Positions 32,876 through 42,068 of a stretch of 64,000 bases of DNA are shown piece by piece. Position numbers and translations under genes: made by a program. Each line of letters begins with the position of its first letter. Position 1 is the stretch's first letter. This DNA comes from Sulfitobacter sp. OXR-159 (GTDB lineage: Bacteria; Pseudomonadota; Alphaproteobacteria; Rhodobacterales; Rhodobacteraceae): contig NZ_CP139707.1 in NCBI RefSeq assembly GCF_034377145.1, positions 2,616,501-2,680,500 on the forward strand. The letters are read 5' to 3'. A model generated the notes under the pieces. It had not been told where the DNA came from. It ran no database searches and worked only from the letters and a program-made list of their open reading frames with translations.

Positions 32876-34813
32876 CTAGTCGAAGAGTTTGAACAGCTCG
32901 CGTTTCAACGCATTCTCCAACTCATCCTTCACGATATCCTCGGTTGAGCGGCTGTCATCCGGTGCGATGTTCAACTCTTCTTGGATTTTCTGGCGCACCA
33001 CATCCTCGGCCCGCTGCTTTTCCTCGGCGAAATTCAAGTCGATCGCAGCGCGCAGATCGGCCTTGATCTCAGGGTCCGCCCATGGCCCGGTGATCCGCAC
33101 CGGCACCGCCAGCCCGCCGCGCGCGGCATTGACGCGCAGCGCCTTGGGGATGACCGTATAATCAAGAGTGCGCGCGCCCAGATTGACCTGCCCCGCCCCG
33201 GTCGCGTTGAAGTTCGGCAGCAGCATCAGCAGATCGTCATTGCGCAATACGCCCCCGGCGATGTCGAATGTCGCCTCAACGGAATCGAAAACCGTGCTGC
33301 CGCCCTCGGCATCGACAGAGCCCAAGAGCGCATCCAGATCGATCCCGGCAATCGTGCCGCGCCCCATGCTCAGCGTCCCATTGCCGCTGAGCGAGCGCAT
33401 GATCGCATCCAGCGATTGCCCGGAGCCGAGGAAAGACAGCGCCGCTGTCCCATCCCCAGTAAAGCGCGTCACCCCGGCGGTATCTTCCAGCAGGTCGCGC
33501 ATCTGGACGCCCTGCGCCGTCAGCTTGCCGCCCACCGACAGGCCGCTGCGGTTGTTCATCACGAACTCGCCTGCGACCTTGCCGCCATAGGCGTTCATAT
33601 CCTGCAGATCGAACACGATCCGCTCACGGTCATTGCGCAGCACGGCGCGGGTGGCGCCGAGGTCAAGTTGCCCCAGATCGATGCTTTCCGCGCTCAGGGC
33701 GATGTTCCCGTCAAAGGCAGCGAGCCAATCCGCGTTGATCTCTTGCCGGGACCAGCCCTCCAGACCCGCCGTTGTCGGGCTGCCGCTGCCGCCCGTCTCT
33801 GCCGTTTCGTCCGACAGGGCCGAGAGGTCCAACGCCCCGGTGCGCAGATTGGCGGTGATGCGCGGCGTGCCATTCAGCGCCAGATCGGCCTGCCCGGTCA
33901 GGCTGTTGCCGCCCAAGTCCACCGCGATATTGCGCAGCGCCAAACGCCGATCCGCCGTCAATGTCAGCCCACTGCGCAGATCGACCGACTGGCCCAACCC
34001 CCGTGGCAGGGTGACACCGCCCGCCCCGAAAGACGCCAGAAACCGCGCCGTATCGGGGCTATCGACCCGCAGATCCCCCGCCAGCGCACCATTGAGCGAT
34101 CCGCGCCCATCGAAAGAGACTTCGCCCCCGCGCGTCGCAACATCCGCGCGCAGCGGCTGCACGCCGCCCTCCAGAAAATCCGCAAAGCCTTCGATCCGCG
34201 CGGCAAGCTGAACCGCCTCCCCCGCCGGGGCCATGCTGGCGGTGATATCCGCGGCCCCGCCCCGCTCGGGCCAATCGAGCGCCAGATCGACACCTTCATA
34301 GCGCAGCACATCGGCCCCTTCGGCGTCATAGATCAGCGTGGCATCGGTCACCGTCAGCTTCTGAATGCTCAGGGGGCGGCGGCTGGCGGTCGGTTCGCTC
34401 CGCGTCTCAATCCGCGCACCGCTGCTGCTGTCGGTGAACTGCCAACTCGCCCGCCCGTCGCGGCGCTGCTCCAGCCGGATCACCGGGCTTTGCGCCGCGA
34501 TATTGGTGATGCGTATCTCACCGCGCAAAAGCGCGCCCGCATCCACCCCAATTGCCGCATTGGCCGCCGTCAGCATCGCACCCTTATCGGTCCAATCCGC
34601 ATTGCCGACCTCAAGCCCGCCTGCCGTCACCCCCAACACCGGCCAGAGCGTCACGCCCACATCGCCGGTGATCGACACCGCGCGCCCGGTCATTCGGCTG
34701 AGTTGGTCGCTGGCGATCCGCGCGATCCGGTCACCCGGCAGCAAGAACAACGACCCCAGCATGACCACAATAATCAGCAACAGCGCGCCGATGCCGCGTA
34801 TAATCCATCTCAT
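32876..34813 (-). CDS. AsmA-family outer-membrane-homeostasis protein
   Basis: A 645-residue AsmA-like protein. It has an N-terminal membrane anchor (about 5-24: [20 protein letters not shown]), then an AsmA N-domain ([23 protein letters not shown] in part) and a long beta-rich region of the bridge-like lipid-transfer superfamily, ending in an AsmA_2/DUF-type C-domain ([18 protein letters not shown]) and a charged helical tail. Such proteins span or face the periplasm and help move phospholipids to the outer membrane. I chose ATG 34813 (GGAGGAG upstream) over 34858. It is divergent from rimO. Confidence 0.87.
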   Translation of the reverse strand: MRWIIRGIGALLLIIVVMLGSLFLLPGDRIARIASDQLSRMTGRAVSITGDVGVTLWPVLGVTAGGLEVGNADWTDKGAMLTAANAAIGVDAGALLRGEIRITNIAAQSPVIRLEQRRDGRASWQFTDSSSGARIETRSEPTASRRPLSIQKLTVTDATLIYDAEGADVLRYEGVDLALDWPERGGAADITASMAPAGEAVQLAARIEGFADFLEGGVQPLRADVATRGGEVSFDGRGSLNGALAGDLRVDSPDTARFLASFGAGGVTLPRGLGQSVDLRSGLTLTADRRLALRNIAVDLGGNSLTGQADLALNGTPRITANLRTGALDLSALSDETAETGGSGSPTTAGLEGWSRQEINADWLAAFDGNIALSAESIDLGQLDLGATRAVLRNDRERIVFDLQDMNAYGGKVAGEFVMNNRSGLSVGGKLTAQGVQMRDLLEDTAGVTRFTGDGTAALSFLGSGQSLDAIMRSLSGNGTLSMGRGTIAGIDLDALLGSVDAEGGSTVFDSVEATFDIAGGVLRNDDLLMLLPNFNATGAGQVNLGARTLDYTVIPKALRVNAARGGLAVPVRITGPWADPEIKADLRAAIDLNFAEEKQRAEDVVRQKIQEELNIAPDDSRSTEDIVKDELENALKRELFKLFD

Positions 34814-34875
34814 GGCTCTCTCCTCCTGCCCGGCGGCTCTTTCCCCGCTCACCTGCATGCCTTATAGCGCAATGC

Positions 34876-36249
34876 ATGAGCACAAACCCACCCAATCTGC
34901 GCCCCGACCTCGCCCCACAGGCGAAGATCAGCAACCCCGCCCGCCCCGGCCAGCCGACAATCGGCATGGTCAGCCTTGGCTGCCCCAAGGCGCTGGTGGA
35001 TTCGGAACGCATCCTGACGCGGCTGCGCGCCGAGGGCTATGGCGTATCGCCCGATTACGCCGGAGCCGATGCGGTGATCGTGAACACCTGCGGGTTCTTG
35101 GACAGCGCCAAGGCCGAAAGCCTCGACGCCATCGGCGAGGCGCTGACCGAAAACGGCAAGGTGATCGTCACCGGCTGTCTGGGGGCCGAGCCGGACTACA
35201 TCCGCGAACACCACCCCAAGATCCTCGCCGTGACCGGCCCGCATCAATATGAACAGGTACTCGACGCGGTGCACGGCGCGGTGCCGCCCAGCCCGGATCC
35301 ATTCATTGACCTGCTGCCTGCGCAACAGGTATCGCTCACCCCGCGCCACTACAGCTATCTCAAGATTTCCGAGGGCTGTAACCACAAGTGCAAGTTCTGC
35401 ATCATCCCCGACATGCGTGGCCGCCTGCAAAGCCGCCCCGCCCATGCGGTGATGCGCGAAGCCGAGCGGCTGGTCGACAATGGCGTGAAAGAACTGCTGG
35501 TCATCAGCCAAGACACCTCCGCCTACGGCGTTGACATCAAACACGCCGAAGATCGCGGCCACCGCGCCCATATCACCGATCTGGCGCGCGACCTCGGCAG
35601 CTTGGGCGCATGGGTGCGGCTGCACTACGTCTACCCCTACCCCCATGTGCGCAAACTGATCCCGCTCATGGCCGAAGGTCTGGTGCTGCCCTACCTCGAC
35701 ATCCCGTTCCAGCACGCCCACCCGGACGTGCTGAAACGCATGGCCCGCCCCGCCGCCGCGTCGAAAACCCTCGATGAGATCGCCGCATGGCGCGATACCT
35801 GCCCCGATATCACCCTACGCTCGACCTTCATCGTCGGCTATCCGGGCGAGACTGAGGTAGAGTTCCAGACCCTGCTTGACTGGCTCGACGAGGCGCAGCT
35901 CGACCGGGTCGGGTGCTTCCAATACGAAAACGTCGAAGGTGCGCGATCCAACGCCCTGCCTGACCATGTCGCGCCAGAGGTCAAACAAGACCGCTGGGAT
36001 CGCTTCATGGAAAAGGCGCAGGCCATTTCCGAGGCCAAGCTCGCCGCCAAGGTCGGCAAGCGCATCGACGTGATCGTTGACGAGATCGACGCAGACGCTG
36101 CCACCTGCCGCACCAAAGCCGACGCGCCTGAGATCGACGGCAACCTTTTCATCGACGAGGATTTCCAGAACCTCAAAGTCGGCGATATCGTCACCGTTGA
36201 AGTCGAAGAAGCAGGCGAATACGACCTTTGGGGACGTCAGATCACCTGA
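34876..36249 (+). CDS. rimO: Ribosomal protein S12 methylthiotransferase RimO
   Basis: A 457-residue radical-SAM enzyme that methylthiolates the conserved Asp of ribosomal protein S12. It has an N-terminal UPF0004 domain with cluster cysteines (C36 in [13 protein letters not shown], then NTCGFLDSA and VTGCLGA), a radical-[14 protein letters not shown] motif (C-x3-C-x2-C), and a C-terminal TRAM domain (about 390-457). The [12 protein letters not shown] signature separates RimO from MiaB. The N-terminus carries about 25 extra residues. Confidence 0.96.
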   Translation: MSTNPPNLRPDLAPQAKISNPARPGQPTIGMVSLGCPKALVDSERILTRLRAEGYGVSPDYAGADAVIVNTCGFLDSAKAESLDAIGEALTENGKVIVTGCLGAEPDYIREHHPKILAVTGPHQYEQVLDAVHGAVPPSPDPFIDLLPAQQVSLTPRHYSYLKISEGCNHKCKFCIIPDMRGRLQSRPAHAVMREAERLVDNGVKELLVISQDTSAYGVDIKHAEDRGHRAHITDLARDLGSLGAWVRLHYVYPYPHVRKLIPLMAEGLVLPYLDIPFQHAHPDVLKRMARPAAASKTLDEIAAWRDTCPDITLRSTFIVGYPGETEVEFQTLLDWLDEAQLDRVGCFQYENVEGARSNALPDHVAPEVKQDRWDRFMEKAQAISEAKLAAKVGKRIDVIVDEIDADAATCRTKADAPEIDGNLFIDEDFQNLKVGDIVTVEVEEAGEYDLWGRQIT

Positions 36250-36265
36250 CGCCCCCGGTGGCCGA

Positions 36266-36760
36266 TCAGGCGTAGGCACCTGCCGAATAGGTCAGTTCAT
36301 AGCTGTGGCTGTAAAGCTCGAACACGATGCCAAAGGGGTCTTCGACATAGACCATGCGGTAGGGTTTCTCGCCCGGGAAATACTCCCGCACCGGCATCCG
36401 CTGCTTGCCGCCCGCCGCGACGATCCGCTCCAACAACCCTTCAACATCCGGGTCTTGGATGGCAAAATGGAACGTGCCGTGGCGCTTGTGCTCTAGCTTC
36501 TCCTCGGGGGCGTAATTGCCGGGGAATTCAAAGATTTCGATGCCGATGCCATCCGCCGTGGCAAGATGGGCAATGCGCAGCGAACCCCAGCCGGGGCCGA
36601 AGACATCGGTGCACATGACGCCGATGGCCGTGTCTTCTTCTACCGCTTCGGTGGGCTGCATCACGACGTAAAAGCCCAACACTTCGGAATAGAATTTAAC
36701 CGCAGCGTCGAGGTCCGGCACGGATAGGCCGATGTGGGAAAAGGTACGGGGGGTGGTCAT
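36266..36760 (-). CDS. VOC-family (glyoxalase-fold) protein
   Basis: A 164-residue vicinal-oxygen-chelate protein with two beta-alpha-beta-beta-beta modules. Candidate metal ligands are H in FSHIGLSVPDLD, E in IEIFEFPG, H in GTFHFAI and E in IVFELYSH, the glyoxalase/dioxygenase pattern. ATG 36760 was chosen because the domain begins at once; the frame to 36811 adds an unrelated leader. It is divergent from a LysR regulator with an inverted repeat between, so it is probably induced by that regulator. Substrate unknown. Confidence 0.85.
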   Translation of the reverse strand: MTTPRTFSHIGLSVPDLDAAVKFYSEVLGFYVVMQPTEAVEEDTAIGVMCTDVFGPGWGSLRIAHLATADGIGIEIFEFPGNYAPEEKLEHKRHGTFHFAIQDPDVEGLLERIVAAGGKQRMPVREYFPGEKPYRMVYVEDPFGIVFELYSHSYELTYSAGAYA

Positions 36761-36819
36761 GGGGTATCTCCTGTTTGCGTTGAGCTTGAGATAGACAGGC
36801 ACGCCCCGCATGTGAAATT

Positions 36820-36855
36820 ATCAAACCTCATCTAAATCATAACGAAACGTTTGAT
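36820..36855. promoter_or_regulatory. Inverted repeat in divergent VOC/LysR intergenic region
   Basis: ATCAAAC (36820-36826) and GTTTGAT (36849-36855) are exact inverted 7-mers separated by 22 bases, ending directly at the LysR start codon. LysR regulators commonly bind such sites between divergent genes; autoregulation and control of the VOC gene are likely. Confidence 0.5.
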
Positions 36856-37746
36856 ATGCTGAATGCCACTTGGCTTGAGACCTTCACCACCCTTTGCGAG
36901 GCGGGCCATTTCACCCGCACGGCAGAGCGGCTCAACATGACGCAACCCGGCGTGTCGCAGCATCTGCGCAAGCTGGAGGACCAGTTGGGCCAGCCGCTGA
37001 TCGCGCGCGACGGGAAAAGTTTCACCCTGACCCCGGCGGGTGAAGCGCTGTTGGAGACCGGCCTTGCCCGCCGCCGCGAAGAGCAACGGCTGCGCGAACG
37101 GATCGCCACCGATCTGCCTGACTGGGGCGTGGTGCATATCGCCTGTTCCGGCAGTTTCGCCATGCTGCTCCAGCCCCTGCTGCTAGAGTGGATGGCCAAC
37201 GCGCCGGACCTCTCCCTGCACCTCGAAGCCGCACCCCAAGCCACGATCCGCGCCGGGTTGCTGGATGGGCGGTTCGATCTGGGCGTGCTCGCCGATGATC
37301 CCGCCCATGCCAGACTGGAAGCCCAGCACCTGGGACGCGAGGAACTTTGCCTTGTTCTGCCGGTTAACGCTTTGGAACAAATAGAAAGTTTCTCCGATCT
37401 TGAAGCGCGCGGTTTCATCGCGCATCCCGATGGCTTTGCCTATGCCGACGATCTGTTACAGTTAAACTTTCCGGGCAGTTATCCGGGGGCCGACCGGATC
37501 CGCCTACGTGGCTATGTGAACCAAATCGGCCAGATTCCGGCAGCGGTGGCGCGGGGGGTGGGCTACACGCTTTTGCCCCGCAGCGGGGTCGAGACTTTTG
37601 CCGAGAAGGACCAGCTTCGGCTGCTGTCTCTGCCCAAACGGCGCTGGCATGATCTTTGGCTCGCCTCACGTCGGGGACGGCCCTTGCCTGCGCGAATGCG
37701 CAGAGCGGCGGAACTTATCGCCGAGGCCGCAGCGTCCCTGCGCTAA
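36856..37746 (+). CDS. LysR-family transcriptional regulator
   Basis: A 296-residue regulator. The N-terminal winged HTH (about 5-65: FTRTAERLNMTQPGVSQHL, and LIARDGKSFTLTPAGE) precedes a periplasmic-binding-protein-like effector domain (about 90-290). It is transcribed away from the VOC gene with only 95 bases between the start codons. The natural inference is that it controls the VOC gene in response to a small molecule; the effector is unknown. Confidence 0.92.
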   Translation: MLNATWLETFTTLCEAGHFTRTAERLNMTQPGVSQHLRKLEDQLGQPLIARDGKSFTLTPAGEALLETGLARRREEQRLRERIATDLPDWGVVHIACSGSFAMLLQPLLLEWMANAPDLSLHLEAAPQATIRAGLLDGRFDLGVLADDPAHARLEAQHLGREELCLVLPVNALEQIESFSDLEARGFIAHPDGFAYADDLLQLNFPGSYPGADRIRLRGYVNQIGQIPAAVARGVGYTLLPRSGVETFAEKDQLRLLSLPKRRWHDLWLASRRGRPLPARMRRAAELIAEAAASLR

Positions 37747-37828
37747 CCCTACATTTCGCCGATATTGTGGAACCAAACCACCTCGCTACTAGATATACCC
37801 TTAAGGAAGGGCGAGAATACGGAGAGAC

Positions 37829-37857
37829 TTGAACATGTTCCCTTTCTGTTCTATATG
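37829..37857 (+). promoter_or_regulatory. Sigma-70-like promoter containing a LexA (SOS) box
   Basis: TTGAAC (37829-37834), 17 bases, then TATATG (37852-37857) forms a good -35/-10 pair. In the spacer is GTTC-cctttct-GTTC (37837-37851), exactly the alphaproteobacterial LexA direct-repeat box GTTC-N7-GTTC. The gene starts 28 bases after the -10 box. A repressor bound here would block the promoter, so SOS control of the downstream gene is predicted. Confidence 0.75.
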
Positions 37858-37885
37858 TAGAACGCAGTAGCAGAGGAATGACCAC

Positions 37886-38269
37886 ATGTCTTTTCAACCT
37901 CAGTTTCCCGGCATCTTCGATCCTGACCAACAGGGTCGCCCGCCGCGCGGCAGTGACAGTGCACAGCCCAAACAGGCCGACCGCCGCATGCCCGCGACCG
38001 AAAAACAGATGCAATACGCCCGGACCCTTGCCAAGAGAACGGGCAGCACGTTGCCCGAAGGGATCGAAGCAGACCGCGCAGCGGTTTCGGAATGGATCGA
38101 CGCCCATAGGCCGCAGGCGCTGGAGGGGCCGTTTGCCGCCTACCCCTCGGCCAAACAGGTCGCCTTTGCCGAACGCATCGCGCGCCTAAAACGCCGCGAT
38201 GTGCCGCAAGAATGTTTTCGCGACAAAACCCTGATGTCGCGCTGGATCGACGGCAACAAACCGCGCTGA
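37886..38269 (+). CDS. Tandem KQ-repeat small protein, predicted SOS-regulated
   Basis: A 127-residue protein with two related helical units: ATEKQMQYARTLAKRTG followed by VSEWIDAHRP (about 36-74), and PSAKQVAFAERIARLKR followed by LMSRWIDGNKP (about 86-126). Similar units occur at the ends of some topoisomerase- and DNA-linked proteins. The N-terminal ~35 residues are disordered and Gln/Pro-rich. A LexA-type box lies in its promoter, so it is probably a DNA-damage-inducible accessory factor. Basic overall, consistent with nucleic-acid binding, but no function is established. Confidence 0.72.
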   Translation: MSFQPQFPGIFDPDQQGRPPRGSDSAQPKQADRRMPATEKQMQYARTLAKRTGSTLPEGIEADRAAVSEWIDAHRPQALEGPFAAYPSAKQVAFAERIARLKRRDVPQECFRDKTLMSRWIDGNKPR

Positions 38270-38308
38270 TCCGTCGGGTCGCCCGACTGACGCGGCGTCA
38301 TCTATGGC

Positions 38309-38959
38309 ATGGCAGAACGACGCTGCTACCTTTTCGGCATGGCTTATCCGACCTCCATTTCTGAAACCTTGGCTGATGGCACAGTACATCTGCTCAGCCT
38401 CGGCTTCGCTATCCCGGCCAGCATCTTTCTGATGATGCATGCCGCAGGTCAGGAGGGCACGCTGACCGCCACGGTGATCTATGCGGTGTGTATCCTCGCC
38501 TCCTTCACCGCCTCCGCCGTCTACCACCTGCTGCCCTTCGACCGCAGCCGCGCTTTTCTGGGTCGCGTCGACCACGCGGCGATCTATTTCAAGATCGCGG
38601 GCACTTACACGCCGCTTGTCATGGTGATCGGCTCGGGATTTGCCTATGGCATTTTGGGCGTGGTCTGGGCGCTCGCGGTGATCGGCGCGGTGGCCAAGCT
38701 CTGGTTCTGGCGGACCGATGCGCGGGGGTCACTGGCGCTCTACCTCGGGATGGGCTGGCTCTCGGTCCTGTTGATCTACCCAATGTGGCACAATTTGCCC
38801 GGTGCCGCCTTAGCGCTGGTGGCCGCGGGCGGGCTAACCTATTCGGCGGGCACATTGATCTATGCCCACCCCGGCATGCGCTATCAGAACGCCATCTGGC
38901 ATGCTTTCGTACTCATCGCCACGGCCTGTTTCTTTGCCGCCATCGCGCTAAGCCTTTAG
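38309..38959 (+). CDS. Hemolysin III / PAQR-family membrane protein
   Basis: A 216-residue integral membrane protein with about seven hydrophobic helices of the HlyIII/YqfA (PAQR) family. The conserved His/Ser/Asp metal-site motifs are visible: SASAVYHLLPF-type (SAVYHLLP), DHAAIYFKIAGTYTP and the C-terminal WHAFVLIA. Members are suspected membrane-bound hydrolases; a true haemolytic role is not implied. ATG 38309 is used, but ATG 38339 (MAYPTS) is equally plausible and would give 206 residues. Confidence 0.85.
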   Translation: MAERRCYLFGMAYPTSISETLADGTVHLLSLGFAIPASIFLMMHAAGQEGTLTATVIYAVCILASFTASAVYHLLPFDRSRAFLGRVDHAAIYFKIAGTYTPLVMVIGSGFAYGILGVVWALAVIGAVAKLWFWRTDARGSLALYLGMGWLSVLLIYPMWHNLPGAALALVAAGGLTYSAGTLIYAHPGMRYQNAIWHAFVLIATACFFAAIALSL

Positions 38960-39312
38960 GCCGCGACCGCATCCAGATAGTCCCGCACGCAGGTCTGGAC
39001 ATGGCGAAACCGATCTCCGCCCAGATGTTTGCCGCCGTACCAACGGGTGACGACGATGAGGTGATCTTCCAGCCCTTCCCGCTCCAACATGCGCAGGATC
39101 ACCATCCCGGCACCGGATTCGCCATCATCCCCTTTCAGCGGGCCGCCGTCTGATAGCAGCACCGCCCATGTGTTATGCGTGGCCTTGGCATAGGCTTTCT
39201 CGCGCTTAAGGTCTTTCAGCGCGGCGTCGACCTCGGCACGGTTGCGCGCGGGGCAGCCCGACACCGCATATTTCGATCCGCGGTCGTTCAGTACCTGCCC
39301 CAGTTTGCGCAA
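38956..39312 (-). CDS. YigZ/IMPACT-family single-domain protein
   Basis: About 118 residues corresponding to the UPF0029/IMPACT N-terminal domain alone (KATHNTWAVLLSDGG, KGDDGESGAGMVILRML, VVTRWYGGKHLGGDRF). The usual two-domain YigZ is ~200 residues; the C-terminal DUF1949 domain is absent. No ATG is available near the start of homology. TTG 39312, 5 bases after the M48 stop, is the most likely start, although the frame is open further upstream inside the M48 gene. It probably forms an operon with the M48 protease gene. Function in translation or stress is inferred from the family only. Confidence 0.65.
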   Translation of the reverse strand: MRKLGQVLNDRGSKYAVSGCPARNRAEVDAALKDLKREKAYAKATHNTWAVLLSDGGPLKGDDGESGAGMVILRMLEREGLEDHLIVVTRWYGGKHLGGDRFRHVQTCVRDYLDAVAA

Positions 39313-39316
39313 ACCG

Positions 39317-40072
39317 TCACAGCCCCGCCATGGTGCGCCGCACGATATCAATGCGCGAACTGTTGGGCGGGTGCGTGCCAAGGAAACGATCACCCGGATC
39401 AGGGATGCGAGTAAAGAATTCCGCCCCGCGCAGCGGATTATAGCCCGCCCGCGCGGTGATGATCGTTCCAAGGGCATCAGCCTCAAGCTCGAAGTCCTTG
39501 GAGTACCGCCGCGCGCCGACCTCAGCACCCAGTTCTTGCGCCGTGCGCACAGCGGTCGCGTCCCCACCGCTGAGTGTGGCGATCCCGGCAAAAATCACCG
39601 CGCCCGCCATGGCGTTTTGCTGCTGGCGACCAATATGGCCCGCGATGTGATGCGCGGTCTCATGGCCCAGCACAAAGGCCAGCTCGTCTTCGTTGCGGGC
39701 ATCGGCAATCAACGCCAAGGTAAAGGCCACGATTGGGCGGCCGTTTTTATCTAGCGTTTGAAAGGCGTTGGCAGGCTGGCCGGGGCGATCATCGACAACG
39801 ATGTTAAAGTCGCAATTCATCCCCGTGGTGCGGTTGCGGCACTCCCGCTCGGCCACAGGCTCAAGCGTGCGAACCACCTGCACAAAGCTCCGCGCGGCGG
39901 CGTTCGCGCTTAGCCGTGGGCCCGACTGCCCAGTGGTTTGCTGCCCGGTGGTCTGCTGCCCCGTGGTCTGCGGCCGGTCGACCTGGATCGGCCCTGTCTG
40001 AACCGGTGCCACCCCACAGGCCGAAAGCAGGGCGATGACGGCAAATGCGCCAAGGGCATTCAACAATTTCAC
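39317..40072 (-). CDS. M48-family metalloprotease, lipoprotein
   Basis: A 251-residue protein with a lipoprotein signal peptide (LLSAC, lipidated C19) and an M48 zinc-protease domain: H137-E138-x-x-H141 (HETAHH) with the third ligand in FELEADALG. It should act in the periplasm in envelope quality control, like BepA/LoiP. Residues 36-49 are a low-complexity TTGQQ repeat (three units) encoded by a short DNA repeat, probably a flexible linker that varies in copy number. Followed closely by the YigZ-like gene. Confidence 0.88.
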   Translation of the reverse strand: MKLLNALGAFAVIALLSACGVAPVQTGPIQVDRPQTTGQQTTGQQTTGQSGPRLSANAAARSFVQVVRTLEPVAERECRNRTTGMNCDFNIVVDDRPGQPANAFQTLDKNGRPIVAFTLALIADARNEDELAFVLGHETAHHIAGHIGRQQQNAMAGAVIFAGIATLSGGDATAVRTAQELGAEVGARRYSKDFELEADALGTIITARAGYNPLRGAEFFTRIPDPGDRFLGTHPPNSSRIDIVRRTMAGL

Positions 40073-40183
40073 GGCAAGTCCTCGCTCGGTTTTTCCTCGC
40101 CCACCTGTCTATCATGACGCCCCGGCGCTGCCACCCCCGTTCACAGAGCTTTGACGTCCCAACGGCGGTCTTGCGCTTGGCCG

Positions 40184-40245
40184 CACAAAGCCTGTCTTGC
40201 GCTCGCGAGCACAAAGCCTGTCTTGCGCTCGCGAGCACAAAGCCT
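40184..40245 (+). repeat. 26-bp tandem repeat, 2.4 copies
   Basis: The unit CACAAAGCCTGTCTTGCGCT + CGCGAG occurs twice in perfect tandem (40184-40209, 40210-40235) followed by a 10-base partial copy. A degenerate version of the unit's second half (GTCTTGCGCTTGGCCG) sits just upstream. It lies 12 bases before the start codon at 40257 and could vary in copy number. Confidence 0.8.
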
Positions 40246-40256
40246 AATGTGCCCTC

Positions 40257-40487
40257 ATGTTTACCATCGAGCACGAATTCGACGCCACCGTCATCACCCT
40301 GATCGACGAATCCGACGCCCCCCTGCGCGAGGACGTGACCGTCTCTGCCTTTGCGGGACAGATCACGATCGAGCAATGGGACGCGCGCACTGACCGGGTG
40401 GTCAAGATCACCCTATCCCCCGCGCAACTGAGCGATCTGACAGCGGCATTGAACCTGCCCGAGGGCATCTACCGAAGCAATTCCTAA
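40257..40487 (+). CDS. Small hypothetical protein (76 aa)
   Basis: A 76-residue acidic protein with alternating beta strands (FTIEHEFDATVITLID, and FAGQITIEQWD) and a C-terminal helix. No domain is recognised. The translation looks protein-like and it ends 10 bases before the aminotransferase gene, suggesting an operon. No clear ribosome site is seen upstream; the 26-bp repeats occupy that position. It belongs among the short conserved hypotheticals of Rhodobacteraceae. Confidence 0.62.
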   Translation: MFTIEHEFDATVITLIDESDAPLREDVTVSAFAGQITIEQWDARTDRVVKITLSPAQLSDLTAALNLPEGIYRSNS

Positions 40488-40497
40488 GGATCGTCAC

Positions 40498-41376
40498 ATG
40501 GCCACCGGCACAGACATCAAGACCTATTTCAACGGCGCATGGCACGACGGCGATCTGCCCACCATCAAGGCTGCCGATCACGGCGCATGGCTCGGCACCA
40601 CCGTCTTTGACGGGGCGCGGCTGTTTGACGGGCTGGCCCCCGATCTTGAGGCGCATTGCGCGCGGATCAACCGCTCTGCCCGGGCCCTCATGATCACCCC
40701 CACGGTTGAAACCGAGGACATGATCGAGATGTGCCGCGAGGGGCTGAAGAGCTATTCGCGCGACCAGGCGGTCTATGTCCGTCCGATGTATTGGGCGTTG
40801 GCCGGCGACGAGTTGGGCATCGTGCCGCGCGAAGGCGCCACCGGATTTGCCATCAGCTTGGAGGCGATCCCCATGGCCCCGCCAGAGGCCGCGACCACCC
40901 TCACCCGCACCCGCTTCCGCCGCCCGGTGCTGGAAGACAACGTGGTCAACGCCAAGGCGGGCTGCCTCTATCCCAACAACGCCCGGATGATGGTCGAAGC
41001 GCGTTCCAAAGGCTTCGGCAACGCACTGGTGGCCGATGCCATGGGAAATGTGGCCGAAAGCGCCAGTGCGAACGTCTTTATGGTCAAGGATGGCGAGGTA
41101 TTTACCCCCATTCCCAATGGCACCTTCCTCGCCGGGATCACCCGCGCGCGGCATATGTCGAACATGCGCGACGCGGGCATGAAGGTGCATGAGACCGTCC
41201 TCAGCTTTGACGATTTCCATGCCGCCGATGAGGTGTTCCTGTCGGGCAATATGATGAAGGTCACGCCCGTCCGCGCCTTTGACGACACGCAATATGGCAC
41301 CGGGGACAACCAGAACCCGGTGACCCGCCGCGTTCGCGAAATGTATTGGGATTGGGCCGCAAGTCAGCGCGGCTGA
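40498..41376 (+). CDS. Class IV PLP aminotransferase, branched-chain aminotransferase-like
   Basis: A 292-residue fold-type IV aminotransferase. The PLP lysine is K153 in NAKAGCLYPNNARM, and the phosphate-binding ends are in GFGNALV and LAGITRA. It is close to branched-chain aminotransferases (ilvE, reversible transamination of Leu, Ile and Val) in length, but this subgroup also contains D-amino-acid and other transaminases. It starts 10 bases after the preceding small gene (CTAAGGATCG ribosome site). The lack of ilv neighbours keeps the exact substrate open. Confidence 0.87.
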   Translation: MATGTDIKTYFNGAWHDGDLPTIKAADHGAWLGTTVFDGARLFDGLAPDLEAHCARINRSARALMITPTVETEDMIEMCREGLKSYSRDQAVYVRPMYWALAGDELGIVPREGATGFAISLEAIPMAPPEAATTLTRTRFRRPVLEDNVVNAKAGCLYPNNARMMVEARSKGFGNALVADAMGNVAESASANVFMVKDGEVFTPIPNGTFLAGITRARHMSNMRDAGMKVHETVLSFDDFHAADEVFLSGNMMKVTPVRAFDDTQYGTGDNQNPVTRRVREMYWDWAASQRG

Positions 41377-41473
41377 AGGTACGGGCGGCAGCGGCGCGCA
41401 AAAGCAATTGCCAGCGCCGCCCGCCCGCGCCATGATCACACCGCACCGGGAGGAGGTGCGGAGAGAGGGTTTG

Positions 41474-41932
41474 ATGCGGAAATTCCTAGTGGTGTTGGAC
41501 GATAGCACCGAATGCTTGAACGCCATGCGTTTCGCCGCCCTGCGCGCGGCGCGTACCGGGGGCGGCGTGGCCGTCCTGTCGGTGATCCCGCCCGAAGAGT
41601 TCAACCATTGGATCGGCGTCGGCGACCTGATGCGCGAAGAGGCCCGTGAGCGGATCGAGGTGCATTTCGAGGTTTTCGCCAAATGGATGCGCGACAAACA
41701 GGGTGTCGATCCTGAGTTGATCATCCGCGAGGGTGAGCCCACGGATGAGATCATCCAACAGCTTTCAGATGACCCAGACATCGGCGTGCTGGTGCTCGGC
41801 GCCAGCGGCGACCGCAAGAAAGGCCCCGGCCCGCTTGTTACGCAATTGTCGCGCTCTGCCGGGGCACTGCCTGTGCCGATCACCATCGTGCCCGGCGATC
41901 TCAGCAAGGAACGGCTCGAAGCGATCACTTGA
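41474..41932 (+). CDS. Universal stress protein, UspA family
   Basis: A 152-residue single-domain UspA-fold protein with the ATP-binding-like end LVLGASGDRKKGPG and an N-terminal VVLDDSTECLNAM. Such proteins bind ATP or AMP and are induced by starvation and oxidative stress. ATG 41474 was chosen over an upstream in-frame ATG (41408) because the Usp fold starts at MRKFLVVLDDS and GGAGGTGCGGAGAGAGG gives a ribosome site. Confidence 0.88.
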   Translation: MRKFLVVLDDSTECLNAMRFAALRAARTGGGVAVLSVIPPEEFNHWIGVGDLMREEARERIEVHFEVFAKWMRDKQGVDPELIIREGEPTDEIIQQLSDDPDIGVLVLGASGDRKKGPGPLVTQLSRSAGALPVPITIVPGDLSKERLEAIT

Positions 41933-42068
41933 CCGCAGCCCACGCCTGACCCAGCCCTGCATCCCGCCCCTCCGTGTGGGCCACACACAATTTAGAACGG
42001 TTCTAAACCTTGACTTGCCGCCCGCGCGGGCGCATATCAGAACCCACGCCGAAAGCGAGGTACACCCC

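Noticed and set aside
32981..34867. 628-codon open frame on the plus strand opposite the AsmA gene
   Set aside because: It is a GC-rich antisense shadow: its translation is dominated by Arg/Gln/Ala/Pro with no domain, while the minus strand has a full AsmA protein with ribosome site and membrane anchor.
40184..40245. Tandem 26-bp repeats as a CRISPR array
   Set aside because: Copies are directly adjacent with no spacers and no cas genes are nearby.
40408..41988. 526-codon minus-strand frame opposite the aminotransferase and Usp genes
   Set aside because: Spans two genes with clear family motifs on the plus strand; composition is typical of reverse-complement GC-rich coding DNA.
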